A stretch of DNA of 64,000 nucleotides, taken from NCBI RefSeq assembly GCF_900109055.1, contig NZ_FOIV01000004.1, positions 372,001-436,000 on the forward strand, in the 5' to 3' direction. Within the stretch, counting starts at the first letter, position 1; the number at the start of each line of letters is the position of its first letter. The DNA is from Prevotella sp. khp7 (GTDB lineage: Bacteria; Bacteroidota; Bacteroidia; Bacteroidales; Bacteroidaceae). Below, in pieces: positions 45,381 through 54,678 of the stretch. The position numbers and the translations under genes are program-made. Under the pieces are notes generated by a model, which was not told where the DNA came from, searched no databases, and worked only from the letters and a program-made list of their open reading frames with translations.

Positions 45381-46157
45381 TCATCGGATGACAATACCCG
45401 TAAAAATACGCCCAGAGTCGATTCCAAGACGCCTTGCGGAGAAAAAATCATCAGCATGGTCGTAAGTGCAGACACCTGATACCTGAATATGTTGGGGCAG
45501 TAACCCTGCCGACTGAAGCTGAAGACGGTTGCACGCCCAAAGATCAATGTGCCATTTAGTATACCTCTTACTGATTAGGTCCATAGGGAAATCTGCGTTC
45601 CGGAACTGCTCATAGACTTCATCGCCCACCTCGAAATTTTTCAGTGAAATACCTGGTCCTATAACGGCCATCAACCGTTCTGGACAACACCGATAAGCCT
45701 TGATCATTGCAAGAACTGCCTCATGGGTAATACGTTGAACCGTTCCACGCCACCCTGCATGAACGGCACAGACGGCATGACACTCAGGACTATATATAAG
45801 AATAGGTATGCAGTCAGCAGTGGACACGCCGACACAAACGTCTCTGACGTCAGTCATCACAGCGTCGACGCCATCGAGTTCCTGATTCCTTGTGGTATCA
45901 GGCATTAACAGAAAATTGTCAGTTACACGAAAAATCGTCTTACCATGCACCTGATGTGGGATGATAAGACGATCGGTTGTAATATCTAATTCCTGACAAA
46001 GCAGTATGCGATTCTGCCGGATGGCCTCCAAAGCATCACCACAATACAGGTTCACATTCAATTCACTATAGTTGCCTTGACTATAGCCTCCATGACGGGT
46101 GGTAGAAAAAGCAGTTACGCCTTCACCCAAATCATAATATGTCAGTTGCGGTCTCAC
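45381..46157 (-). CDS. pgeF: YfiH/laccase-domain protein, peptidoglycan editing factor
   Basis: 258 residues. The metal and active-site segments are [34 protein letters not shown] and [14 protein letters not shown], the full YfiH pattern. In E. coli the homologue corrects peptidoglycan precursors carrying L-Ser; other members act on purine nucleosides. It overlaps obg by 4 nt and ends the hpt-adk-obg-pgeF run. Confidence 0.88.
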   Translation of the reverse strand: MRPQLTYYDLGEGVTAFSTTRHGGYSQGNYSELNVNLYCGDALEAIRQNRILLCQELDITTDRLIIPHQVHGKTIFRVTDNFLLMPDTTRNQELDGVDAVMTDVRDVCVGVSTADCIPILIYSPECHAVCAVHAGWRGTVQRITHEAVLAMIKAYRCCPERLMAVIGPGISLKNFEVGDEVYEQFRNADFPMDLISKRYTKWHIDLWACNRLQLQSAGLLPQHIQVSGVCTYDHADDFFSARRLGIDSGRIFTGIVIR

Positions 46158-47329
46158 TCACTCTCGTCCTCGTACTCAAAGTCATCGAGATCTTCAATAT
46201 CCTCGATATCCTCATCGTCGATATATTCGATATCCTCGTCTTCACCCTCGTCAGCCAATTCCTGTGCGAAGCGACTCATATCCTTGTCACGATGCACAAG
46301 AGAATCTTCTGAGGTTATAACGGCGAGTTTATTGCTCTCGGCATTCAGTTCACGCCAAAGCACGTCTTTTAATTCTTCAAGACCGAAGCCCGTAACTGCT
46401 GAGATAAACACCACAGGCAGGTCTTGTGGTAAGGTCTCGCGAAGCATGTCGATCAGCTCTTCGTCCAAAAGATCACACTTGGTAACTGCAAGCACACGAT
46501 GTTTATCGGTAAGTTCGGGATTGAACTGTGCCAACTCGTTGAGCAATATCTCGTATTCGCGTTTGATGTCATCAGTATCACCAGGCACCATAAAGAGCAA
46601 CAGAGAGTTGCGTTCAATATGGCGCAGGAAACGCAAACCAAGTCCCTTGCCTTCAGAAGCGCCCTCGATAATACCAGGGATATCGGCCATAACAAACGAC
46701 TTACCATCACGATAACCAACAATACCCAATGAGGGTTCCATCGTAGTAAAAGGGTAGTTTGCTATCTTAGGACGGGCATTTGATAACGAGGAAACCAATG
46801 TAGACTTACCTGCGTTGGGGAATCCCACCAGACCGACATCAGCCAGGAGTTTCAGCTCGAGGATGATAGTCATCTCCTGCATAGGTTCACCAGGCTGAGC
46901 ATAACGAGGAGCCTGGTTTGTGGCTGTACGGAACTGGAAATTGCCCAATCCGCCACGACCGCCTTTTAGAAGTACAATCTCCTGCCCATCGTAAGTAATG
47001 TCACAAACATACTTACCCGTCTCAGCGTTATATACCACAGTTCCGCATGGCACGTCGATGTACACATCCTTACCGTCGGTACCATGACATTTATCACGGC
47101 CACCGTTGCCACCATGCTCCGCAAAGATATGACGTTCATACTTCAGGTGCAACAATGTCCAGTAGTTATGGTTGCCTCGCAGAATAATGCTACCGCCCTT
47201 ACCGCCGTCACCGCCATCAGGGCCGCCGTTAGGATTATACTTCACATGACGCAGGTGCATAGACCCCTTGCCGCCCTTTCCAGAGCGGCAATAGATCTTT
47301 ACATAATCTACGAAATTAGATTCCATCAA
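46154..47329 (-). CDS. obg: Obg family GTPase
   Basis: Ribosome-associated GTPase of 391 residues. The glycine-rich Obg fold (about 1-160; [22 protein letters not shown]) precedes the G domain with G1 [10 protein letters not shown]3 DIPGI and G4 TKCD. It ends in a very acidic tail of about 35 residues ([19 protein letters not shown]), a usual feature of Bacteroidota Obg. It overlaps adk by 14 nt and pgeF by 4 nt. Confidence 0.95.
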   Translation of the reverse strand: MMESNFVDYVKIYCRSGKGGKGSMHLRHVKYNPNGGPDGGDGGKGGSIILRGNHNYWTLLHLKYERHIFAEHGGNGGRDKCHGTDGKDVYIDVPCGTVVYNAETGKYVCDITYDGQEIVLLKGGRGGLGNFQFRTATNQAPRYAQPGEPMQEMTIILELKLLADVGLVGFPNAGKSTLVSSLSNARPKIANYPFTTMEPSLGIVGYRDGKSFVMADIPGIIEGASEGKGLGLRFLRHIERNSLLLFMVPGDTDDIKREYEILLNELAQFNPELTDKHRVLAVTKCDLLDEELIDMLRETLPQDLPVVFISAVTGFGLEELKDVLWRELNAESNKLAVITSEDSLVHRDKDMSRFAQELADEGEDEDIEYIDDEDIEDIEDLDDFEYEDESE

Positions 47330-47888
47330 TTACATTACAGATGTCTGCAAAAATACGGTCGAGTTCGCCCAATCCGTCTATATGGAAATGAACGCCCTCT
47401 TTCTTATACCACTCAATGAGCGGCATGGTCTGAGAGTGATATACAACGAGGCGCTTCTTAATGGTCTCCTCATTGTCGTCGGCACGTCCACTCTGCTGTC
47501 CACGCAGAATAAGGCGCTTCATTAGTTCATCCTCTGGCACGTCAAGCTCAATCATTGCAGCAACCTTATCGCCGCGCTCGTCGAGCATCTTCTTCAGAGC
47601 CTCTGCCTGAGGGATGGTACGGGGGAATCCATCGAAGATGACACCCTTGCTATCCTTACCAAAGCTGTCATAGACAGAAGCCAAGATGCTAACCATCAAC
47701 TCGTCGGGAATCAGCTGACCTTTCTCAATATAGCTGGCTGCTGTTTTACCCAGTTCTGTACCCTTTTTAATTTCACCACGAAGCACATCACCTGTCGAGA
47801 TATGGTTCAATCCGTACTTCTCAATCATCTTGTCGCTCTGAGTGCCCTTGCCTGAGCCAGGAGCACCGAAAATTACAATATTCTTCAT
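47316..47888 (-). CDS. adk: Adenylate kinase
   Basis: 190 residues; interconverts ATP+AMP and 2 ADP. P-loop GAPGSGKGT (residues 7-15), AMP-binding region [10 protein letters not shown] and DGFPRT. The LID is short ([14 protein letters not shown]), so it is the short form. It lies 33 nt downstream of hpt. Confidence 0.96.
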   Translation of the reverse strand: MKNIVIFGAPGSGKGTQSDKMIEKYGLNHISTGDVLRGEIKKGTELGKTAASYIEKGQLIPDELMVSILASVYDSFGKDSKGVIFDGFPRTIPQAEALKKMLDERGDKVAAMIELDVPEDELMKRLILRGQQSGRADDNEETIKKRLVVYHSQTMPLIEWYKKEGVHFHIDGLGELDRIFADICNVIDGI

Positions 47889-47921
47889 TATCCTGATAAT
47901 TTATATAATTATTTCATTATT

Positions 47922-48458
47922 CTACTCCACTATCGTATAGATATCCTTCAGTTCACGTCCTTGCTGATCGTAATCCAAGCCATAGCCCACGATAAAATCA
48001 TCGGGAATTCGGAAAGCGACATAGTCAAGTGTCAAATCCTCTTGAAGCTTGTCGGGTTTAAAAAAGAGAGTACAGATATGTACAGAAGCAGGGTTGCGAG
48101 TACCAAGCGACTCTATCATACGCTTCATGGTCTGTCCACTTTCTACGATATCCTCAACAATGACGACCGTACGACCCGATAAATCTTCGTTGATACCTAG
48201 TACCTCCTTTATCTTTCCCGTTGAGGTGGTACCCTGATATGAGGCAAGTTTTACAAAAGATATCTCACAAGGTATGGTCATCTCACGCATCAAATCAGCA
48301 GCAAAGATAAACGATCCGTTAAGTACACCGAGGAACAACGGCGTCTTACCTTCCATATCTTTACTGATTTGCTTTGCCACAGCCTTTACACGGTTCCTGA
48401 TTTCTGCCTCAGTAATCGAAGTCTTGAACGTCTTATCCTTGATCTTGATGATGCTCAT
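47922..48458 (-). CDS. hpt: Hypoxanthine phosphoribosyltransferase
   Basis: 178-residue purine salvage enzyme. The PRPP loop is VVIVEDIVESGQT, the flexible-loop region includes KLASYQGTTSTGK, and the C-terminal base-binding part is VGYGLDYDQQGRELKDIY. First gene of the hpt-adk-obg-pgeF run and divergent from nnr. Confidence 0.95.
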   Translation of the reverse strand: MSIIKIKDKTFKTSITEAEIRNRVKAVAKQISKDMEGKTPLFLGVLNGSFIFAADLMREMTIPCEISFVKLASYQGTTSTGKIKEVLGINEDLSGRTVVIVEDIVESGQTMKRMIESLGTRNPASVHICTLFFKPDKLQEDLTLDYVAFRIPDDFIVGYGLDYDQQGRELKDIYTIVE

Positions 48459-48483
48459 ACACTGAAAGAATTAAAAATTTGTG

Positions 48484-48491
48484 CAAAATTA
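48484..48491 (-). promoter_or_regulatory. -7 box of the hpt operon
   Basis: Minus-strand TAATTTTG about 26 nt before the hpt start; the -33 box is unclear. Confidence 0.45.
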
Positions 48492-48534
48492 CAAAAAAAC
48501 TTCCAAACTCTGCCATTTGTTAGCATATTTTTCG

Positions 48535-48542
48535 TATTTTTG
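48535..48542 (+). promoter_or_regulatory. -7 box of nnr
   Basis: TATTTTTG ends only 5 nt before the nnr ATG at 48548, so the transcript would be leaderless or nearly so. A TTTG at 48516-48519 is only 15 nt upstream, short for a -33 box. Confidence 0.5.
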
Positions 48543-48547
48543 CACCT

Positions 48548-50059
48548 ATGAAGATTTTCACGAGTGCCCAAATCCACGAGCTGGACAAATATACAATCGA
48601 GAACGAGCCCATCAAGAGTATTGACTTGATGGAGCGTGCAGCCAAAGCCCTAACCCAAGCCATTACCGAAGTATGGAGCAACCAGACACCCGTCGTCATA
48701 TTTGCCGGTCCTGGCAATAATGGCGGTGATGCACTCGCTGTCGGACGCATGCTTTGCGATAAGGGGTACGAGGTATGTGCATACCTTTTCAATGTCTCTG
48801 GTAATTTGTCGGAGGATTGTGCCATCAACAAGAAGCGTCTGTTCGAAAAGAAATCAAAGGCGCTGATTGAGGTGATACAAGAGTTTGAGCCACCACAGTT
48901 GGAAACAGGTACACTTGTTATCGACGGACTATTCGGTTCCGGACTTAACAAGCCTCTTGCAGGAGGATTCGCCTCGCTCGTGAAATATATCAACGCTTCT
49001 CCAGCCCAAGTAGTCAGCATCGACATTCCATCGGGTCTGATGACGGAGGACAACACCTATAATGTCCGCGCAAACATCATCCGCGCAAACATGACCCTTA
49101 CCCTGCAACAGCCCAAGTTATCTTTCCTGTTCCCGGAAAATCAGGTTTTCATTGGCCAGTTGAAGGTTCTGGATATCAGACTCAGTAAGGATGGTATAGA
49201 GAAAATCGAAGCCAACTATACGGTTGTTGAAGAGAACGATATACGACCAAGATTATTGCCTCGCGATCCTTTCGCCCATAAAGGGAAGATGGGCAATGCA
49301 CTTATCATCGCTGGGTGTTATGGCATGAGCGGAGCCTCGGTATTAGCGACCAAGGGCTGTCTTCGCGTAGGAGCAGGCAAGGTGACCACCCATACGCCTA
49401 AGCGCAACAGCATGATTCTTCAAATCAGCGTACCTGAGGCTGTGATTCAGTTTGACCGTGAAGAAACGATTTTTTCTGAAGCCGTTGACACTGAGGACTT
49501 TCAGGCTGTTGGCATAGGTCCGGGTCTCGGAACCAGCGAACAAACAGCTATTGCCATCATTGCCCAGTTGCGACGCACCCAGTGTCCACTTGTGGCCGAT
49601 GCCGACGCCATCAACATTCTCGCCAATCATCGCGCCTGGCTTCAGCAACTACCCAAAGGTATCATCTTGACCCCCCACCCCAAGGAGTTTGATCGCCTGG
49701 AAGGTCCAAGTACCGATAGCTTTGAACGTTTGATGAAGGCTCGCGATTTGGCTCAGCGGCTTCAGGCATACATTCTGCTTAAAGGTCATAACACCTCACT
49801 CTGCCTACCCGACGGTCACATCATGTTCAACTCTACGGGTAATGCCGGTATGGCTACCGCAGGTAGTGGAGACGTACTAACTGGAATCATCACCGGACTG
49901 CTGGCCCGCGGCTATCAGCAAGAAGATGCTTGTATCGTTGGTATGTATCTCCATGGACTAGCTGGTGACATTGCCGCCCGCGAACTTGGTGAAGAGAGCG
50001 TCATAGCTAGTGACCTCATCCAATATTTGCCCTATGCGTTCAAACGCTTAAAAGAATAA
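48548..50059 (+). CDS. nnr: Bifunctional NAD(P)HX epimerase/dehydratase
   Basis: 503-residue repair enzyme for hydrated NAD(P)H. The N-terminal YjeF epimerase domain (about 1-210) has GPGNNGGDALAVGR, and the C-terminal ADP-dependent dehydratase domain (about 230-495) has GNAGMATAGSGDVLTG. Both domains look intact. It is followed 4 nt later by the DUF4831 gene. Confidence 0.94.
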   Translation: MKIFTSAQIHELDKYTIENEPIKSIDLMERAAKALTQAITEVWSNQTPVVIFAGPGNNGGDALAVGRMLCDKGYEVCAYLFNVSGNLSEDCAINKKRLFEKKSKALIEVIQEFEPPQLETGTLVIDGLFGSGLNKPLAGGFASLVKYINASPAQVVSIDIPSGLMTEDNTYNVRANIIRANMTLTLQQPKLSFLFPENQVFIGQLKVLDIRLSKDGIEKIEANYTVVEENDIRPRLLPRDPFAHKGKMGNALIIAGCYGMSGASVLATKGCLRVGAGKVTTHTPKRNSMILQISVPEAVIQFDREETIFSEAVDTEDFQAVGIGPGLGTSEQTAIAIIAQLRRTQCPLVADADAINILANHRAWLQQLPKGIILTPHPKEFDRLEGPSTDSFERLMKARDLAQRLQAYILLKGHNTSLCLPDGHIMFNSTGNAGMATAGSGDVLTGIITGLLARGYQQEDACIVGMYLHGLAGDIAARELGEESVIASDLIQYLPYAFKRLKE

Positions 50060-50063
50060 TCCC

Positions 50064-51143
50064 ATGCGCCGTTTCCTGTCTACACTTTTTGTAATTAGCT
50101 GCTCACTACATGTTTTCTCTCAAACATTAGTTGCGTCATATCATCCTGGCGTTACATCAGAAGGAGCGATTTATTATCTGCCAAAAACTGCGCTACGCAT
50201 CACCGTTCAGGTAGAGAGAAGTTCTTTTACCCCAGGTGAGTTCTGCAAATATGCTGAGCGGTATCTACGCATGAAGGATGTTATCACTGAGCCTGCTATT
50301 AACTATAGCATCATAACTATACAACAGGAGCCTGTTGCCGTGGCTGACACCTCTAAGTGTTACGCCATCAAGTTCGATGCGCGCACTTCAGCCTGTAACG
50401 TACGTCTTTCGGCTGATGGCATCCTCCTTGGCATCAATACTGATGAAAAAATTGCCACCCCATGGTCATCAGCTATTAATCAAAAGAAAAACAGGCGAAA
50501 GGAATTAATCAATCCCCGCTCCTATTTATCTGAGGAGATATTGGCTGCTGGTAGCACGGCTAAGATGGCAGAACTCATTGCACAGGAAATCTATGAGATT
50601 CGCGAGAGCCGAAACCTACTCACCCGAGGGCAAGCCGACTATATGCCCAAAGATGGTGAGCAACTTCGATTGATGCTCAATAAGCTAGAGGAGCAAAATC
50701 TGGCACTCACAAGTCTTTTTACTGGTGTTACAGTCTCTGACACGACAGAATACACTTTCACCATCACACCTAATAAGGACATCGAGAATCAGATTCTTTT
50801 CCGTCTATCTGACAAATTAGGCATTGTCGACGCAGACGATCTCGCGGGCGTACCTTATTATATTAATATAGAAAATCTTAAGACCGTTCCTCCTGTAGAG
50901 GTTATCGACCCCAAAAAGAAGCAAAAACAAGCGAACGGCGTCTACGTTAACATTCCTGGCAAGTTACGTTCCACCATCTCCAATGTTCAGGGAATGATGG
51001 TTAGCAACGAGTTTCCTGCAGGGCAGTTTGGTAACGTAGAGTTGCTCAGCGGCGCACTTTTCAATAAGCGATACACAACTCATCTACAACTCCACCCCAT
51101 TTCGGGAGCTGTAGAAAAGTTACAAGCTGATCAACCCAAATAA
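50064..51143 (+). CDS. DUF4831 family secreted protein
   Basis: 359 residues with a signal peptide (FLSTLFVISCSLHVFS). It opens with YHPGVTSEGAIYYLPKTALRITVQV, here cited in part, which I recognise as the DUF4831 pattern of Bacteroidales. Predicted to be beta-rich and periplasmic; function unknown. It starts 4 nt after nnr and converges on the kinase-like gene at 51155 with only 11 nt between stops. Confidence 0.82.
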   Translation: MRRFLSTLFVISCSLHVFSQTLVASYHPGVTSEGAIYYLPKTALRITVQVERSSFTPGEFCKYAERYLRMKDVITEPAINYSIITIQQEPVAVADTSKCYAIKFDARTSACNVRLSADGILLGINTDEKIATPWSSAINQKKNRRKELINPRSYLSEEILAAGSTAKMAELIAQEIYEIRESRNLLTRGQADYMPKDGEQLRLMLNKLEEQNLALTSLFTGVTVSDTTEYTFTITPNKDIENQILFRLSDKLGIVDADDLAGVPYYINIENLKTVPPVEVIDPKKKQKQANGVYVNIPGKLRSTISNVQGMMVSNEFPAGQFGNVELLSGALFNKRYTTHLQLHPISGAVEKLQADQPK

Positions 51144-51154
51144 AGAATTTTCCT

Positions 51155-52660
51155 TTAGATGTTCAAATCTAATACAAAGCGGGCACCCTTGGTAAAGCTA
51201 GAATCAATAGAGAGATCTCCCTTCATGTTCTGAGCCATCTGCTTGCAGATAGGTAATCCCAAGCCATCTCCAGTGGCAAGGTCCTTGATTTCAAGGAAAG
51301 GTTTGAACACATCGTCACACTTCTCTTCAGGAATTCCACAGCCAGTGTCTGACACAATAAACTGGTATTTGTGCGGACTGCGTTTCTTGAAATCAAGCCA
51401 AATATTACCACCTTCGGACGTATATTCAGCGGCATTGTTCAAAAGATGCAGCAGGATATGCGATACATAATCCTTATGAAGTGTAACATTCATCTTTGGC
51501 ACATTGACCATCAGAGTCACATTGTTCTTCACCTTGTCGCGTATCTGATCCATCTGATCCTCACAGAACTGTTGTACCTGAACTTCCTCGACTTCCGACA
51601 TCTCATCTGGCGCATTCTGGAGTTTCGACAATGTCTGAATACGGTTAGAGAAATCAAGCAGCGCCTTTACTTCTGGTATACGGCTATCGAGTTTCTGGAG
51701 AGTTGGTTCCAACTGTGCAGAAATGTTACTGATGAACTTTGCCTTTAGGGCATCGCTCTCATTAGCCAGTTTAATAGCCTTTTTCTGTTTACGGGTCAGA
51801 AGGATGAAACGCATTAGCACCACACCACCAGCAACCAAGGCAGCAGCCAAGGCCGCCAACAACACGCAGAGACCTACAATAATCACCTGACGGGTGGTCA
51901 ATGAACTGTCTTTCTCTGAGATAGCAGCCTCATTATCAGCAATCTGTTGCTTCAGAGCCCCAATCTCGTCAGCATGTTTCAGAGCGTTTGCAGAATCCTT
52001 CCAGGCAATATAATTGCTATACGACTGAGCAACCATATTGGCATTATTGCTCTTACGACCGTTAGCTATCAGAGTCTGATATACTTCATCAACCTTGTCA
52101 TACTCCTTCTGCGCTGTTAGTTTGTCGGCCATTTCCTTAAAAACGGCATTCCCTTGCGCATTCATCCCAAACGTATAATAATAGATAGCCTTGGTATAGA
52201 GGAGGTCATTCTTCACACCTTCATTGGATGTTTGACCAGCCAGGCTTTCCAGAATATTCAATTGATCCTTGGCACTCTCGCTCTTTCTCAGTTTCATATA
52301 CATTTGCAAGCGTTCCTTGGTCACCAAATAGTGCGATGCAGCCTTGTCGCTGGCCGTCTGTTTACTAGAGTTGATTGCATCGTCGGCACGACGCAACAGG
52401 TCGAATGCCTCTTTATAAAAGTTTTCTTTATAATACAGAGCCGTAGCCTTCACGGCACATTCTACTCCCTGACCTATCTGGCCCTTATTATAATAGTCGT
52501 TAAAAGCATGGATATACAATGAACGCGCACTGGCTATATTCTGTTTAGGGTCAATTGCTTCAGCACGTTTCTCTAAATCACTCTTCTGTACCTCCTGCGC
52601 GTTAACAAAGCCACCACAGAAAAGCAGATTAAATAGCAATACAAAAATCTTTTTGTTCAT
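51155..52660 (-). CDS. TPR histidine-kinase-like protein without the phospho-acceptor His
   Basis: 501 residues from the ATG at 52660. Signal peptide (MNKKIFVLLFNLLFCGGFVNA), periplasmic TPR-like helices to about 245, one transmembrane helix (about 258-285), then a kinase core. The ATPase part is intact: N box HLLNNAAEYT, G1 DTGCGIP, G2 GDGLGLPICKQM. The dimerisation box reads FISNISAQLEPTL where kinases have FxxNxSHExRTPL, so the His is Ala315. It may work as a non-phosphorylating partner, like ATP-binding pseudokinases, or be decaying. No response regulator is adjacent. Confidence 0.82.
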   Translation of the reverse strand: MNKKIFVLLFNLLFCGGFVNAQEVQKSDLEKRAEAIDPKQNIASARSLYIHAFNDYYNKGQIGQGVECAVKATALYYKENFYKEAFDLLRRADDAINSSKQTASDKAASHYLVTKERLQMYMKLRKSESAKDQLNILESLAGQTSNEGVKNDLLYTKAIYYYTFGMNAQGNAVFKEMADKLTAQKEYDKVDEVYQTLIANGRKSNNANMVAQSYSNYIAWKDSANALKHADEIGALKQQIADNEAAISEKDSSLTTRQVIIVGLCVLLAALAAALVAGGVVLMRFILLTRKQKKAIKLANESDALKAKFISNISAQLEPTLQKLDSRIPEVKALLDFSNRIQTLSKLQNAPDEMSEVEEVQVQQFCEDQMDQIRDKVKNNVTLMVNVPKMNVTLHKDYVSHILLHLLNNAAEYTSEGGNIWLDFKKRSPHKYQFIVSDTGCGIPEEKCDDVFKPFLEIKDLATGDGLGLPICKQMAQNMKGDLSIDSSFTKGARFVLDLNI

Positions 52661-52692
52661 CAGTAGAATAAATAAGTGTTTAAATTTATGTG

Positions 52693-52724
52693 CAAAAGTA
52701 ATCATTTATTTGTTTTTATCCAAA
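52693..52724 (-). promoter_or_regulatory. Promoter of the kinase-like gene
   Basis: Minus strand TTTG (52724-52721), a 20-nt spacer and TACTTTTG (52700-52693). It lies across an upstream ATG at 52705, so the coding start is the ATG at 52660. Positions could be off by one base. Confidence 0.72.
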
Positions 52725-52730
52725 TATTTG

Positions 52731-52769
52731 AGAAAAAAAATCCCCACTCTGCATGAAACAGAGCGGGGA
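52731..52769 (-). terminator. fba terminator
   Basis: 10-bp arms with one G-U pair (52741-52750 and 52760-52769) and a 9-nt loop, followed on the minus strand by T8. It lies 25 nt after the fba stop. Confidence 0.88.
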
Positions 52770-52794
52770 ATATATAAAGCACAAATGTCTCTAC

Positions 52795-53799
52795 TTACTT
52801 AGCGAGCTTGCCGTCTGAACCAAGTACGTTCACAATCTTGTGGATGTACATCTTCTTCATGTTCTCGCGAGCGGGCTTCAGGTACTGGCGAGGATCGAAG
52901 TGATCGGGGTGCTCAGCCAGGTACTTACGGATAGCAGCAGTCATAGCCAGACGAGAGTCAGAGTCGATGTTGATCTTGCAAACAGCGCTCTTAGAAGCCT
53001 CGCGGAGCTGCTCCTCGGGGATACCTACAGCGTCGGGCAGGTTACCACCGTACTTGTTGATAGTGTCAACCTCGTCCTGAGGAACTGAAGAAGAACCGTG
53101 GAGAACGATGGGGAATCCAGGAAGCTTAGCCTCGATCTCGTGCAGAACGTCGAATGCGAGTGGGGGAGGAACGAGCTTGCCAGTCTTAGGATCGCGTGTG
53201 CACTGCTCGGGCTTGAACTTGTAAGCACCGTGAGAAGTACCGATAGAGATAGCCAGAGAGTCGCAACCTGTGCGTGTAGCGAAGTCGATAACCTCCTCAG
53301 GCTTGGTGTAGTGAGACTCCTCAGCTACAACCTCATCCTCAACACCAGCCAGAACGCCGAGCTCAGCCTCTACAGTTACGTCGAACTGATGAGCGTACTC
53401 AACAACCTGCTTTGTCAGGGCGATGTTATCCTCATAAGGAAGTGAAGAACCATCAATCATAACAGAAGAGAAACCGTTGTCGATACAGTCCTTGCAGAGC
53501 TCGAAGCTATCACCATGATCAAGGTGAAGAACGATCTCTGGATTCTCGCAACCCAACTCCTTAGCGTACTCTACAGCGCCCTTAGCGAGGTTACGAAGGA
53601 TAGTACCATTAGCATAGTTACGAGCACCCTTAGAAACCTGCATGATAACAGGAGACTTTGTTTCTACTGCAGCCTGAACGATAGCTTGCATCTGCTCCAT
53701 TGTATTGAAGTTGAAAGCGGGGATAGCGTAGCCACCAGCCACTGCTCTCTTAAACATCTCGCGGGTATTCACGAGACCCAAATCCTTAAAATTTACCAT
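52795..53799 (-). CDS. fba: Class II fructose-1,6-bisphosphate aldolase
   Basis: 334-residue zinc enzyme of glycolysis and gluconeogenesis. The metal and active-site segments are VLHLDHGDSFE, EAELGVLAG, SIGTSHGAYKF and PIVLHGSSS. The codon bias looks strong, in keeping with high expression. Monocistronic, with its own terminator and a TAACTTTG -7 box at 53857-53850. Confidence 0.95.
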   Translation of the reverse strand: MVNFKDLGLVNTREMFKRAVAGGYAIPAFNFNTMEQMQAIVQAAVETKSPVIMQVSKGARNYANGTILRNLAKGAVEYAKELGCENPEIVLHLDHGDSFELCKDCIDNGFSSVMIDGSSLPYEDNIALTKQVVEYAHQFDVTVEAELGVLAGVEDEVVAEESHYTKPEEVIDFATRTGCDSLAISIGTSHGAYKFKPEQCTRDPKTGKLVPPPLAFDVLHEIEAKLPGFPIVLHGSSSVPQDEVDTINKYGGNLPDAVGIPEEQLREASKSAVCKINIDSDSRLAMTAAIRKYLAEHPDHFDPRQYLKPARENMKKMYIHKIVNVLGSDGKLAK

Positions 53800-53849
53800 A
53801 ATTACGAATATAATATTTAAAATGAATAACGATTCAACCTAATCGACTG

Positions 53850-53857
53850 CAAAGTTA
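53850..53857 (-). promoter_or_regulatory. -7 box of fba
   Basis: Minus-strand TAACTTTG giving a leader of about 45-50 nt; the -33 region is A/T-only repeat sequence without a clear TTG. Confidence 0.5.
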
Positions 53858-53861
53858 CAAA

Positions 53862-53958
53862 AAAAAGTAAAAAGGTAAAGAAGTAAAAAGGTAAAAGTTA
53901 CTAATGAACTCCTTTTTTATCACTTTTTTATTTTTTACCCTTTTACTTTTTTACCTTT
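53862..53958 (-). terminator. A/T-rich repeat and inverted repeat after the LytTR gene
   Basis: Two direct copies of AGTAAAAAGGTAAA (in 53862-53897) face a complementary T-rich arm (53931-53958, TTTTACCCTTTTACTTTTTT). On the minus strand this forms a long weak hairpin ending in T8. It probably terminates the kinase/LytTR operon. Confidence 0.55.
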
Positions 53959-53979
53959 TGTAAAACGCAGTTTACAATC

Positions 53980-54678
53980 TCACACTAGCGTATGGTCGTC
54001 GAAATAGGCCTGAACAGCATCCTTATAGTTATCCGATACAGGAATAAAGGTGTCGCCAAACACAATCCGCAGGCGATCAACCGAAGGGGCTTCTGTCATA
54101 TGAACGATATAGGAACGGTGCGTACGCAGAAATTCGGGCTTTGGCAGGTAGTCGTAGAGTTTCTTCATCGACATGAGTGAGAGTATTTTCTCACCATTCT
54201 TCAGATAGAAGCGGACATAGTCCTTCAGTCCCTCAATATAGAGTATATCGTCGAGCGAGATACGATGCAACTTGTAGTCGCTCTTCACATACACAAAACG
54301 TTCGTGTACCATCTTCCTCATTGTGAACCATTCAAGAGCCTTATCTGTAGAGTTCAGAAAATCGCTATACGAAATGGGCTTCAACAGATAGTCGAGGGCA
54401 TTTACCTTATAACTCTCAATGGCATATTGGGGAAAGGCGGTTGTAAAGATGACCTTCGTCTCCTCGGGCAATATCTTAGCGAACTCAATACCTGAGAGTT
54501 CCGGCATCTGAATGTCGAGAAGAAGCAACTGCACGGATTTGTCACGCAAATCAGTCATAGCCTTGATAGCACTATCATAGACACCAACAAGTTTCAAATA
54601 AGGAGTTTTGTTAACATAGCTCTCCAATAAGCCTGCAGCTAAAGGCTCATCATCGATAATAGCACACTTGATAATCAT
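53980..54678 (-). CDS. LytTR response regulator (system 1)
   Basis: 232 residues: receiver domain (about 1-120; acidic IIDDEP, phospho-Asp in LLLLDIQMP, Lys in LDYLLKP) and a LytTR DNA-binding domain (about 135-230; YVRFYLKNGEKILSLMSMKKL and LRTHRSYIV). It overlaps its kinase gene by 4 nt. Targets are unknown; the chimeric transporter gene upstream suggests it once controlled an efflux system. Confidence 0.92.
   Translation of the reverse strand: MIIKCAIIDDEPLAAGLLESYVNKTPYLKLVGVYDSAIKAMTDLRDKSVQLLLLDIQMPELSGIEFAKILPEETKVIFTTAFPQYAIESYKVNALDYLLKPISYSDFLNSTDKALEWFTMRKMVHERFVYVKSDYKLHRISLDDILYIEGLKDYVRFYLKNGEKILSLMSMKKLYDYLPKPEFLRTHRSYIVHMTEAPSVDRLRIVFGDTFIPVSDNYKDAVQAYFDDHTLV

Noticed and set aside
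53862..53958. Possible short tandem-repeat or CRISPR-like element
   Set aside because: It is low-complexity A/T sequence that folds into a terminator-like hairpin after the LytTR gene.
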